Assembly (NCBI GenBank): GCA_022792755.1
Contig: JAAWBP010000057.1
Location: 1-20,691, forward strand
From: Oscillospiraceae bacterium
Lineage (GTDB): Bacteria; Bacillota; Clostridia; Oscillospirales; Ruminococcaceae
Length of the DNA stretch: 20,691 nucleotides
Reading direction: 5' to 3'
A program made the translations under genes and the position numbers. Positions within the stretch are counted from its first letter, which is position 1. Every line of letters starts with the position of its first letter. Below are positions 13,776 through 20,691 of the stretch, piece by piece. The notes under the pieces were generated by a model. That model was given only the letters and a program-made list of their open reading frames with translations. It searched no databases and had not been told where the DNA came from.

Positions 13776-16418
13776 TTACAGTGACGTCAGCTTCTCTACC
13801 AAAGACGGCAGGAAGGAAAGCGCCTCGTCCATCTTGTACGGGTCAGAGACGCCGGCCATCGCCATATTGGGCCGGCCGCCGCCCTTTCCGCCGGCGATTG
13901 CCGCGATCTCCTTGATGACCACACCGGCCACCACCCCTTTTTCGATTGCCTGCGGGCCGCAGGCTGCCACCAGCGTGCCTTTTCCGTCCCGGATCGTCCC
14001 GACGACCAGAACCGAATTGGGGATCGAGCCCGTCATCTTATCCGCAATCTTCTTTAAGGATTCTGGGTTCGCATTGTGGAACAGGAAGGAGGCAACCCGC
14101 AGGCCGCCAACTTCGACGGTGTTTTCCGCCACCCCTTTGGCCTGAATTTCCGCAAACTCAGCGTTGATCTTCTCGAGCAGCTTCTCCTTTTCCTTGAGCT
14201 CCGCCGAAAGGGCAGCGCACCGGTCGGGCAGCTCGGCTGGATTGGTGACCTTGAGGGTCTGGCAGCATTTTGCCAGCATCTCGTTGGTGCCGTCGATCAG
14301 CTCTAAAACGCCTGCGCCGGTCACCGCCTCGATCCGGCGGACGCCGGCCGCGACCGAGCTTTCGCTGACGATCTTGAACAGGCCGATCTTCCCGGTGTTG
14401 TCCACATGGGTGCCGCCGCAGAGTTCGATGGAGTACTCCCCGATGTCGCAGACCCGGACGACATCGCCGTATTTTTCCCCGAAGAGAGCCATCGCCCCCT
14501 TCGCCTTCGCCGCCTCGATATCAGTTTCATACAGCTTGACGTCGACGGCGGAAAGGATCGCACTGTTGACGTCGAGCTCAATGGTTTTGAGCTCCTCCGG
14601 GGTCAGGGCCTGGAAATGGGAGAAGTCGAACCGCAGCCGCTGCGCCGTGACGAGCTGGCCGGCCTGGTGGACGTAATTGCCCAGCGTCTTGCGCAGCGCC
14701 GCCTGCAACAGATGGGCGGAGGTGTGGTTGCGCATGACCGCCCGGCGGTTCGGAGCGTCCACCTCTGACTGAGCGGTCTCGCCAACCGAAACTGAACCCT
14801 CTTCGACAGCGCCGTAGTGGATGAAATGCCCGCCGTCGTCCTTCTGGCAGTCGGTCACCCGGAACAATCCGTTTCCTGTTTTGATCACGCCGATGTCGGC
14901 GATCTGTCCGCCGCTTTCCGCGTAGAAGGGGGTGCGGTCGAGGACGACCACGCCCTTGCTCCCGGCGTTGATCTCGCCCGCGAGCTCCCCTTCGGCCGCA
15001 AGCGCCAGGATTTCCGCATCGCAGGAAAACATTTCATACCCTGTAAATTCCGTCGCGGGATGGGCGCTCAGCTCGAGCGAGTCGTCCTTCCAGGCGACGT
15101 CGCCGCCCGCGAAATGGGCGGTGCGGGCCCGCTCCCGCTGCTCCTTCATCAGCTCCGTAAACCGCGCCTCGTCGACCGAAATCCCCCGCTCGGCGGTGAT
15201 TTCCATCGTGAGGTCGAGCGGGAAGCCGAAGGTGTCGTACAGCTTGAACGCATCGTCCCCCGTGAGGATTTTCTCCTCCTTGCTCTCCATCCGGTCGAGG
15301 ATCGAGGAGAGCAGCTCCATCCCCTTGTCGACCGTTTTCCCGAAGTTCTCTTCTTCCACCCGGACGACCTTTTTGATGTAGTCCGCCTTCTGCCCGAGCT
15401 CAGGGTAGGCCGTGCGGTTTTCGTGGATGACTGTGTCCACCACCTCGAACAAAAACGGCTTGTCAATCCCGAGCAGGCGTCCGTGGCGCGCTGCCCGGCG
15501 GAGGAGCCTGCGCAGGACATAGCCCCGCCCTTCGTTGGAGGGAAGCACCCCGTCCCCCACCATGAAGACGGTAGAACGGACATGGTCGGTGATCACGCGG
15601 AGGGAGACATCGGTTTTTTCATTTTCTTTATAGGAGACGCCGGCGATCCGGCTGATGTGCTTCATGATGTTCTGGATCGTGTCGACTTCAAAGAGGTTGT
15701 CGACCCCCTGGGTGATGCAGGCGAGCCGCTCCAGCCCCATGCCAGTGTCGATATTCGGGTGCTCCATCCGCTCGTAGTGGCCGTCGCCGTCGCCGTTGAA
15801 CTGGGAGAAGACGAGGTTCCAGAACTCGACATACCGGTCGCAGTCGCAGCCCACGCCGCAGGTGGGCTTTCCGCAGCCGTATTCCTCGCCACGGTCGAAA
15901 TAAATCTCGGAGCAGGGGCCGCAGGGGCCGGAGCCGATCTCCCAGAAGTTGTCCTCTTTCCCCAGCCGGACGATCCGCTTCGGATCGACCCCGACCTCGT
16001 TGACCCAGATGTCGAACGCCTCGTCGTCATCCTCATAAATCGAGACCCAGAGCCGGTCGAGGGGCATCTTGACGACCTCGGTGATGAACTCCCAGGCCCA
16101 TTTGGTCGCCTCGTGCTTGAAATAATCGCCGAACGAGAAATTCCCGAGCATCTCGAAAAAGGTGCCGTGGCGGGAGGTCTTCCCGACGTTTTCGATATCC
16201 GGCGTGCGGATGCACTTCTGGCAGGTGGTGACCCGCTTGTTCGGGGGAACCGCCTGCCCCAGGAAAAATTTTTTCATCGGCGCCATGCCGGAGTTGATGA
16301 GCAGCAGGCTGCTGTCGCCGATCGGCACCAAGGGAAAGCTCGCCAGACGGGTGTGCTCCTTGGACTCGAAAAAGCTTAAAAACTGCTCGCGCAGGTCGTT
16401 GAGTGAAGTCCACTCCAT
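13776..16418 (-). CDS. alaS: alanyl-tRNA synthetase
   Basis: Attaches alanine to tRNA-Ala; cytoplasmic class II synthetase. With the ATG at 16416-16418 it has 880 residues, the normal full length. Domains in order: class II catalytic core (MEWTSLNDLREQFLSFF, GMGLERL near 226), tRNA-recognition region, editing domain with zinc ligands HTSAH (565-569) and CGGTH (667-671), then the DHHA1/C-Ala part with GGKGGGRP. A Cys-rich insert (EYGCGKPTCGVGCDCDRY, about 180-196) is common in clostridial AlaS. AAAGGA stands about 11 nt upstream. In-frame codons upstream of 16418 are leader RNA, not protein. Expression is controlled by the T-box in front. Confidence 0.97.
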   Translation of the reverse strand: MEWTSLNDLREQFLSFFESKEHTRLASFPLVPIGDSSLLLINSGMAPMKKFFLGQAVPPNKRVTTCQKCIRTPDIENVGKTSRHGTFFEMLGNFSFGDYFKHEATKWAWEFITEVVKMPLDRLWVSIYEDDDEAFDIWVNEVGVDPKRIVRLGKEDNFWEIGSGPCGPCSEIYFDRGEEYGCGKPTCGVGCDCDRYVEFWNLVFSQFNGDGDGHYERMEHPNIDTGMGLERLACITQGVDNLFEVDTIQNIMKHISRIAGVSYKENEKTDVSLRVITDHVRSTVFMVGDGVLPSNEGRGYVLRRLLRRAARHGRLLGIDKPFLFEVVDTVIHENRTAYPELGQKADYIKKVVRVEEENFGKTVDKGMELLSSILDRMESKEEKILTGDDAFKLYDTFGFPLDLTMEITAERGISVDEARFTELMKEQRERARTAHFAGGDVAWKDDSLELSAHPATEFTGYEMFSCDAEILALAAEGELAGEINAGSKGVVVLDRTPFYAESGGQIADIGVIKTGNGLFRVTDCQKDDGGHFIHYGAVEEGSVSVGETAQSEVDAPNRRAVMRNHTSAHLLQAALRKTLGNYVHQAGQLVTAQRLRFDFSHFQALTPEELKTIELDVNSAILSAVDVKLYETDIEAAKAKGAMALFGEKYGDVVRVCDIGEYSIELCGGTHVDNTGKIGLFKIVSESSVAAGVRRIEAVTGAGVLELIDGTNEMLAKCCQTLKVTNPAELPDRCAALSAELKEKEKLLEKINAEFAEIQAKGVAENTVEVGGLRVASFLFHNANPESLKKIADKMTGSIPNSVLVVGTIRDGKGTLVAACGPQAIEKGVVAGVVIKEIAAIAGGKGGGRPNMAMAGVSDPYKMDEALSFLPSLVEKLTSL

Positions 16419-16460
16419 TGTTGCAACATTCCTTTCAAATGGCCGGTACCGCCGCCGGAC

Positions 16461-16505
16461 AAACAAAAACAGCCTCCCTCCGCAGAAATCCTGGGACGAA
16501 GACTG
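16461..16505 (-). terminator. T-box attenuator terminator of alaS
   Basis: CAGTCTTC (16505-16498) can pair with GGGAGGCTG (about 16478-16470), followed directly by TTTTTGTTTG. It lies just after the T-box sequence, where the competing terminator of a T-box leader is expected. With charged tRNA-Ala this stem would form and stop transcription before alaS. Confidence 0.7.
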
Positions 16506-16722
16506 ATGTTTCCGTGGTACCACCCGGTTTGGGCCCCTCCGGACGGAAAAGCCCCGCTTTGTACTTCCTTAACGCGGAAAACGACGCGCTTCCCCCGCTC
16601 TGCAACAGGCTGGCGCGCAGCTCCAAGGCGGCGCTCCATCCTCACCCAAAAGCCTCACACCAGCCGGCTTCTCTCTGACCTGGGCTGTCGACGGATTGAC
16701 CTTTTCACAGCGGTTACTATAT
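16506..16722 (-). promoter_or_regulatory. T-box leader sensing tRNA-Ala
   Basis: The T-box sequence GGGTGGTACCACGG is at 16525-16512. Upstream come the stem I features: CAGAGAG near 16680 (AG bulge), GGTGTGAGGC (distal GNTG motif) and a specifier region GGAGC-GCC-GCC-TTGGAGC, in which the codon GCC (16632-16630) specifies alanine, matching the gene. Uncharged tRNA-Ala would pair with the specifier and the T-box bulge, form the antiterminator and allow alaS transcription. The next triplet is also GCC, so the identity holds even if the register were one codon off. Confidence 0.93.
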
Positions 16723-16729
16723 TAAAGTT

Positions 16730-16758
16730 ATTTTACCATCCTTTTTCCAAAAAGTCAA
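16730..16758 (-). promoter_or_regulatory. alaS promoter overlapping the end of the upstream gene
   Basis: TTGACT (16758-16753) and TAAAAT (16735-16730) are separated by exactly 17 nt. Transcription would begin near 16723, at the start of the T-box leader. The -35 box covers the stop codon of the penicillin-binding protein gene (16755-16757), so alaS has its own start despite being directly downstream. Confidence 0.75.
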
Positions 16759-18380
16759 CGCGTTCCGAGCTCCTCCCTGATTTCTTCCAAAAGGGTCAGC
16801 TGGTCGGCGATCTCGGCAAAGACCGGCCCGGCGCTCGCGTTGCCCGTCTTGCCGTCCTCCACCACGACAGCGACGGCGTACCGGGGCGATTCGGCCGGAA
16901 AATACCCGGCAAACCAGGCGTCCAGCTTTTCGACCCCCGCCTCGTCAAACCGCCCTGTCTGCGCCGTCCCGGTCTTCCCCGCCGCCGAGACCCGGGTCGG
17001 TTTCGCCTTCATATTCTCCTTTTCCTCAACACAGGCCTCCAAAAAGGTGCGGAGGGTTTGGGCGGTTTCCTCGCTCATCGCGTAGAGCGGCGCCGACCCT
17101 TCCTTGACCTCGCTCAGCGTTTCGCCGTCCCGGGTGATCCCCTCCACCAGCTGGGCAATCGGTGTTCTGCCGCCGTTTACCACCGAAGAGGTCATCTGGC
17201 AGAGCTGGATGGGGGTCGCTAACATCCTGCCCTGCCCGAAGCTCAGGTTGGCCACCGCCGCCGGGTTGACCAGCTCGCCAGCGTCCGGAAGGATCCCCGC
17301 ACTGGTGAAAAGCCCGTCTGCCAGTTCGGTCTGTCGTCCAAAAGAAAGGTTGGAGGCGAACTCCAGAATCTTCTCCGGCCCGAGTTCGAGCCCCAGGCTG
17401 ACGTAGTAGGGGTTGCAGGATTCGATCATCGCCTTGCGCATGTCGACCGTCCCATGCCCCGAAAGGATGTGGCAGTGGAACAGCTGCCCGCTGACGTCGA
17501 TCAGCCCGGTGCAGTCATAGGAAAGGCTGGCGGGAATCCCCGACTCGAGGGCGGCGGCGCTCAAAACCGTTTTAAAGGTGGAACCGACCGGGAAGGCGGA
17601 AAAGCAGCGGTTTAGAAGCGGGCCTCCATCTTTCTCGAGGCTCGCCGCAATATCATTTGGGTCATATTCGGGGAAGCTGGCACAGGCCAGCAGCTTTCCA
17701 GTGGATGGCTCCATGACGACGACCGCGCCTTGTCCGATCATCTTGCTCCCGATGTTCTCGCAGACCGCCTGGATTTCCCGGTCGATGGTCAGGACGACGC
17801 CGGATTCCGCGTCCCCGCTCTTTTTAACGGCCGTGTTGTCCGTTTTCAGCGCTTCCCCCAATCCGTTGAGGGTGTAATTTACCTCGATGGTCTCCCCCGC
17901 CTGGGAGAGAAAATCGTCGTATGCCTTTTCGATCCCGGCGACCCCTTTCCCCTCACCGTCGACATATCCGATAATGTGGGAGGCGATCTGGTCCCCGCCG
18001 TACCGCTTCGCCACCTCCACCGGGAGGACGCCGTCGGCCTTTGTATCCTTGGGAAGCAGGTCGGTCAAAAAGGGCCGTCCCTGCTTGATGCTCTGGTAAA
18101 GGGTGTCCCGCTCCGCTTCCTCCACCGCATCCAGCAGCCCGGCGGTCGTCTCGGGCTGGGGCAGAACCGCCGAAACGGTGGTGGATTCGGTGTTCACCAA
18201 GCTTTTAAAGCTGCGGTCGTAGATCTGCCCCCGGGTTTTCCCCACCGTCAGGGTATAGCTGCGCTGGTTGAGCGCCGTTTCCTTTAGCTCCTCCGAAGCC
18301 GTCAAGGTCGCCACCCTGACGTTGAGGAGCGACATCAGGACGCAGAATATCGAAAAGATTGCGATCATCCGTTTAGACAA
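16755..18380 (-). CDS. class B penicillin-binding protein (transpeptidase), TTG start
   Basis: Peptidoglycan DD-transpeptidase anchored by one N-terminal membrane helix (about 5-22), acting outside the membrane; 541 residues. All three active-site motifs are present: STFK at 267-270, SCN at 321-323 and KTG at 469-471. The N-terminal dimerisation part (KTRGQIYDRSFKSLVNTES) fits the PBP2/FtsI/SpoVD group, but no PASTA repeats follow. The exact role (elongation, division or sporulation) cannot be set from the sequence. I chose the TTG at 18378-18380 because GGGAGG lies 9 nt upstream and the protein then starts (M)SKRMIAIFSIF; a GTG at 18468-18470 would add 30 polar residues. Divergent from guaA. 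Confidence 0.92.
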   Translation of the reverse strand: MSKRMIAIFSIFCVLMSLLNVRVATLTASEELKETALNQRSYTLTVGKTRGQIYDRSFKSLVNTESTTVSAVLPQPETTAGLLDAVEEAERDTLYQSIKQGRPFLTDLLPKDTKADGVLPVEVAKRYGGDQIASHIIGYVDGEGKGVAGIEKAYDDFLSQAGETIEVNYTLNGLGEALKTDNTAVKKSGDAESGVVLTIDREIQAVCENIGSKMIGQGAVVVMEPSTGKLLACASFPEYDPNDIAASLEKDGGPLLNRCFSAFPVGSTFKTVLSAAALESGIPASLSYDCTGLIDVSGQLFHCHILSGHGTVDMRKAMIESCNPYYVSLGLELGPEKILEFASNLSFGRQTELADGLFTSAGILPDAGELVNPAAVANLSFGQGRMLATPIQLCQMTSSVVNGGRTPIAQLVEGITRDGETLSEVKEGSAPLYAMSEETAQTLRTFLEACVEEKENMKAKPTRVSAAGKTGTAQTGRFDEAGVEKLDAWFAGYFPAESPRYAVAVVVEDGKTGNASAGPVFAEIADQLTLLEEIREELGTR

Positions 18381-18561
18381 GCTATGTTCCCTCCCATCCG
18401 CAGCCGTCCGCGCTGTTTTCGACGCTTGAAAAATTTGAGATGGCGGATGCGGTTTTACCGATTTGGGCACGCTTTCTCACAGCCTTATGAAAAAGCGGCG
18501 CCTCTGGCTAACTATTCTGCCCGGAACGCGGCGGTTTATCACGGAAAAAGGGATGTATTTC
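18381..18561. other. divergent spacer, pbp side
   Basis: No gene seen. The first bases are the ribosome site of the penicillin-binding protein gene (GGGAGG, complement of 18390-18395). No convincing minus-strand promoter was found. Confidence 0.3.
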
Positions 18562-18590
18562 TTGTAAAAAAAACGGTTCTGTGATAGAAT
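18562..18590 (+). promoter_or_regulatory. guaA promoter
   Basis: TTGTAA (18562-18567) and TAGAAT (18585-18590) with a 17-nt spacer; TG at 18582-18583 adds an extended -10 element. Transcription would start near 18597, giving a leader of about 190 nt before guaA. Confidence 0.75.
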
Positions 18591-18596
18591 AAAAGC

Positions 18597-18786
18597 AATA
18601 TTTTGAATTGCGTGAGAGAGCACAGAACCCGCTCACGCGGCTTGTCGGCTGCCAGGTGAAAAAGCGCGCGCTTTTCTTCCTGCTTCAGTCAAAATCAGGG
18701 GCGGTTTTCTCCGGGTCAAAGCAAAGCGGAACCAGCCCTCGTCCGCGTTGTAAAATCGATTGAAATGATAGAAAGTGGTGTTTTTT
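18597..18786 (+). promoter_or_regulatory. structured guaA leader, class unknown
   Basis: Four stems can be drawn: GCGTGAG/CTCACGC (18610-18616 with 18632-18638, 15-nt loop); GCGGC/GCTGC (18637-18641 with 18648-18652), which shares two bases with the first; AAAAGC-GCGC-GCTTTT (18660-18675), extended by CAGG/CCTG (18653-18656 with 18679-18682) and ending in TTTTCTT, so terminator-like; and AGGG..GGTT with AACC..CCCT (18697-18706 with 18730-18739). The purine riboswitch core was not found. A long leader on a GMP-synthesis gene suggests attenuation, but this is inference. Confidence 0.45.
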
Positions 18787-20319
18787 TTGAATCATCAGAC
18801 CGTTTTGGTTCTGGATTTCGGCGGCCAGTACAACCAGCTGATTGCGCGGCGTGTCCGCGAGTGCGGCGTCTACTGCGAGGTAAAGTCTTATAAAACCCCG
18901 TTGGAGGAGATCAAACGGATGAAGCCTGTCGGGATCATCTTCACCGGCGGCCCTAACAGCGCCTATCTGGAGGATTCCCCCCACATTTCCCGGGAAATTT
19001 TCGAGCTGGGCATCCCGGTGCTCGGCATCTGCTACGGAATCCATCTGATGGCGCACCTGCTCGGCGGAAACGTAACGGCCGCCGTGACCAGCGAGTACGG
19101 AAAAACGCCGACCTCCTATATATCTTCCTGCGCCCTTTTCGACGGGCTCCCAGCGGAGGGAATCTCCTGGATGAGCCACACCGACTATATCGACCGGCTC
19201 CCGGCGGGTTTTGTCTCCACCGCCCATACCGCCGACTGCCCGGTTGCCGCCATGGAGGACCCGGCCCGCAGATTTTATGGGATGCAGTTCCATCCGGAGG
19301 TCATGCACACCGAAAACGGCCTGGCGATGCTCCACAACTTCCTTTATAAAGTCTGCGGCTGCACCGGCGACTGGACGATGGGCGGCTATGCCGAAACCGA
19401 GATTGCATCGATCCGCGAAAAGGTTGGGGACGGCAAAGTCCTGCTCGCCCTTTCCGGCGGGGTGGATTCCTCGGTCGCGGCGGCCCTTCTCGCAAAGGCG
19501 GTCGGCAGCCAGCTGACCTGCATCTTCGTCGACCACGGCCTTATGCGGAAAAACGAAGGGGACGAAGTCGAAGCGGCTTTCCGCGATTCCGGGATGAATT
19601 TTATCCGGGTCAACGCGGGTGCGCGCTTCCTCGGCAAACTTGCGGGCATCTCCGACCCGGAGACCAAAAGGAAGATCATCGGGGAAGAGTTTATCCGGGT
19701 GTTTGAAGAGGAAGCCAAAAAAATCGGTAAGGTCGATTACCTGGTCCAGGGGACGATCTACCCGGACGTCATCGAATCCGGCGCAGGGGACGCGGCGGTC
19801 ATCAAAAGCCATCACAACGTAGGCGGGCTGCCGGATGCTGTCGATTTCAAGGAGATTATTGAACCGCTCCGTCCGCTCTTTAAGGACGAAGTGCGGAAGC
19901 TCGGTCTGGAGCTCGGGCTCAAGGATTACCTCGTCTGGCGGCAGCCCTTCCCGGGCCCGGGCTTGGCGATCCGGATCATCGGGGAAATCACCCCGGAGAA
20001 GGTTTCGCTGCTCCAGGAGGCGGACTTTATTTTCCGGGACGAAATTACGAAAGCGGGGCTCGACCGGGAAATTCACCAGTATTTCGCAGTGCTGACAAAT
20101 ATCCAGTCAGTCGGCGTCATGGGGGACGGCCGAACCTACGACTACGCCCTCGCCCTGCGTGGCGTCACCACGACGGATTTCATGACGGCCGATTTTGCGC
20201 GGATCCCCTACGAGGTTCTCAGCGCGGCCAGCAGCCGAATCGTCAACGGGGTCAAGGGGATCAACCGGGTCGTCTACGATATCACCACCAAGCCGCCTGC
20301 TACGATTGAGTGGGAATGA
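18787..20319 (+). CDS. guaA: GMP synthase (glutamine-hydrolysing), TTG start
   Basis: Makes GMP from XMP, ATP and glutamine; cytoplasmic. The 510 residues include a class I glutamine amidotransferase domain (1-190: Cys82 in GICYGIH, His169 and Glu171 in MQFHPEVMH), the ATP pyrophosphatase domain (SGGVDSS at 223-229) and the C-terminal dimerisation part (PFPGPGLAIRIIGEIT, ending VYDITTKPPATIEWE). The nucleophile motif has His where GMP synthases usually have Gln (GMQ). I favour the TTG at 18787-18789, giving (M)NHQTVLVLDFGG as in homologues, with AAAGTGGTG before it; a GTG at 18775-18777 would add VFF-type residues and consume that ribosome site. Confidence 0.95.
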   Translation: MNHQTVLVLDFGGQYNQLIARRVRECGVYCEVKSYKTPLEEIKRMKPVGIIFTGGPNSAYLEDSPHISREIFELGIPVLGICYGIHLMAHLLGGNVTAAVTSEYGKTPTSYISSCALFDGLPAEGISWMSHTDYIDRLPAGFVSTAHTADCPVAAMEDPARRFYGMQFHPEVMHTENGLAMLHNFLYKVCGCTGDWTMGGYAETEIASIREKVGDGKVLLALSGGVDSSVAAALLAKAVGSQLTCIFVDHGLMRKNEGDEVEAAFRDSGMNFIRVNAGARFLGKLAGISDPETKRKIIGEEFIRVFEEEAKKIGKVDYLVQGTIYPDVIESGAGDAAVIKSHHNVGGLPDAVDFKEIIEPLRPLFKDEVRKLGLELGLKDYLVWRQPFPGPGLAIRIIGEITPEKVSLLQEADFIFRDEITKAGLDREIHQYFAVLTNIQSVGVMGDGRTYDYALALRGVTTTDFMTADFARIPYEVLSAASSRIVNGVKGINRVVYDITTKPPATIEWE

Positions 20320-20498
20320 CACAATTCTCAATTTGACAGGAGAAAAATAAAAAGATAGCTCCGGATTTCTGGAAGGGAATAAGAGCAAAGTTAGAGCGCA
20401 TCAAAGGACTCTGCAAAGAACAAGATAATCTGTATGGAAGCAGAATGATTTGAGAGGATAGAAACAGAAAATCGGGAGAACATTAGAACAAGAAGTAT
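20320..20498. other. purine-rich spacer after guaA, possible gene remnant
   Basis: No complete gene. On the plus strand one frame is open from about 20335 to the stop near 20453, about 37 codons, including KKIAPDFWKGIRAKLERIKG, which looks protein-like but has no start codon or ribosome site. It may be a decayed fragment or chance. The strand is strongly purine-rich and poorer in GC than everything to its left. TTCTC/GAGAA just after the guaA stop is only a weak stem. Confidence 0.3.
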
Positions 20499-20531
20499 GG
20501 GGCATGGCAACGGCTGCGCCCCTTATTTTTT
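20499..20531 (+). terminator. intrinsic terminator downstream of guaA
   Basis: GGGGC (20499-20503) pairs with GCCCC (20518-20522), with an inner CA/TG pair, followed by TTATTTTTT. It lies 180 nt after guaA and is the first good terminator on this strand, so may end the guaA message. Confidence 0.7.
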
Positions 20532-20554
20532 ACGGAAAACTATATGTGGTGTGC

Positions 20555-20560
20555 TATACT
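20555..20560 (+). promoter_or_regulatory. -10 box for the gene at 20596
   Basis: TATACT preceded by TGC forms an extended -10 element. TTACGG is 19 nt upstream, a poor -35. Transcription would start near 20567, about 30 nt before the next start codon. Confidence 0.55.
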
Positions 20561-20595
20561 TAAAACAACAAATGAAAATTTACGGAGGGGATACA

Positions 20596-20691
20596 ATGCT
20601 TGAAAATATACCATCTGAATCAATTATGACTGAATTGCTCGGACAATCTTTGTTTGAAGTTTGGCAAGAGTTATGTTCGGCTATTGACGAA
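20596..20691 (+). CDS. partial gene, possibly DUF3788 family
   Basis: The first 32 codons of a gene that runs off the right edge. The protein begins MLENIPSESIMTELLGQSLF and continues EVWQELCSAIDE. GGAGGGG lies 5 nt before the ATG and an extended -10 promoter 35 nt upstream, so the gene is real. The pattern of a short acidic helix followed by LLG, then W-x-E-L-C and an acidic helix resembles the N-terminus of DUF3788 proteins, a family of unknown function, but the stretch is too short to be sure. Codon use is AT-rich (AAT, ATA, TTA), unlike the GC-rich genes to the left, which suggests a different origin. Confidence 0.65.
   Translation, partial: MLENIPSESIMTELLGQSLFEVWQELCSAIDE

Noticed and set aside
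14817..16379. 520-codon open frame antisense to alaS
   Set aside because: It mirrors the GC-rich codons of alaS, has no family features and the sense gene is certain.
18597..18786. Purine (guanine) riboswitch before guaA
   Set aside because: The conserved three-way junction core was looked for and not found.
18685..20076. 463-codon open frame antisense to guaA
   Set aside because: Shadow of guaA codon structure; composition is low in hydrophobic order and no ribosome site is seen.

Overview
The window is ordinary chromosomal DNA of a high-GC, low-biomass-pathway Firmicute, most likely a Clostridia member near Oscillospiraceae/Ruminococcaceae. Reasons: a fab cluster of the clostridial kind, an alaS gene under a T-box leader, a Toprim/DUF4093 protein of the RNase M5 type next to holA, a YerB-like (DUF3048) lipoprotein, a membrane O-acyltransferase paired with a DHHW protein, AGGAGG-type ribosome sites and several TTG starts. 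Taxonomy is inferred from family knowledge, not from a search.

Layout. (1) 1-2464, minus strand: fatty-acid synthesis genes fabH, fabG and the 5' part of fabF. acpP, fabK and fabD, often found between fabH and fabG in clostridia, are absent; a 187-nt spacer holding a repeated, foldable sequence lies there. Upstream of fabH is a structured leader of about 200 nt and a perfect 11-bp-arm palindrome lying on the -10 box, a good candidate operator. (2) 2951-4836, plus strand: aroE and aroK (shikimate pathway, overlapping by 4 bp) followed by a LURP-one-related (tubby-like) protein. (3) 4837-5111: a structured intergenic stretch containing a second copy of the fab-spacer repeat, ending in a strong bidirectional terminator. 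(4) 5129-18380, minus strand: a long codirectional block. In the order of transcription it is a class B penicillin-binding protein, alaS with its own promoter and alanine T-box, a HIT hydrolase, a purine-type phosphoribosyltransferase, comEC, holA, Toprim/DUF4093, MBOAT acyltransferase, DHHW protein and DUF3048 lipoprotein. (5) 18787-20319, plus strand: guaA, behind a good promoter and a 190-nt structured leader. (6) 20320-20691: an AT- and purine-rich segment with a terminator, a promoter and the 5' end of another gene, unlike the rest in base composition and probably the edge of a more recently acquired segment.

No mobile element, CRISPR array, tRNA or rRNA was seen. No clearly new multi-gene system is visible. 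The best leads are non-coding: the fabH operator and switch-like leader, the dispersed foldable repeat shared by the fab spacer and the 4837-5079 stretch, and the unexplained guaA leader. Among proteins, the ComEC homologue has a C-terminal domain that lacks the metal-binding signature of the family.
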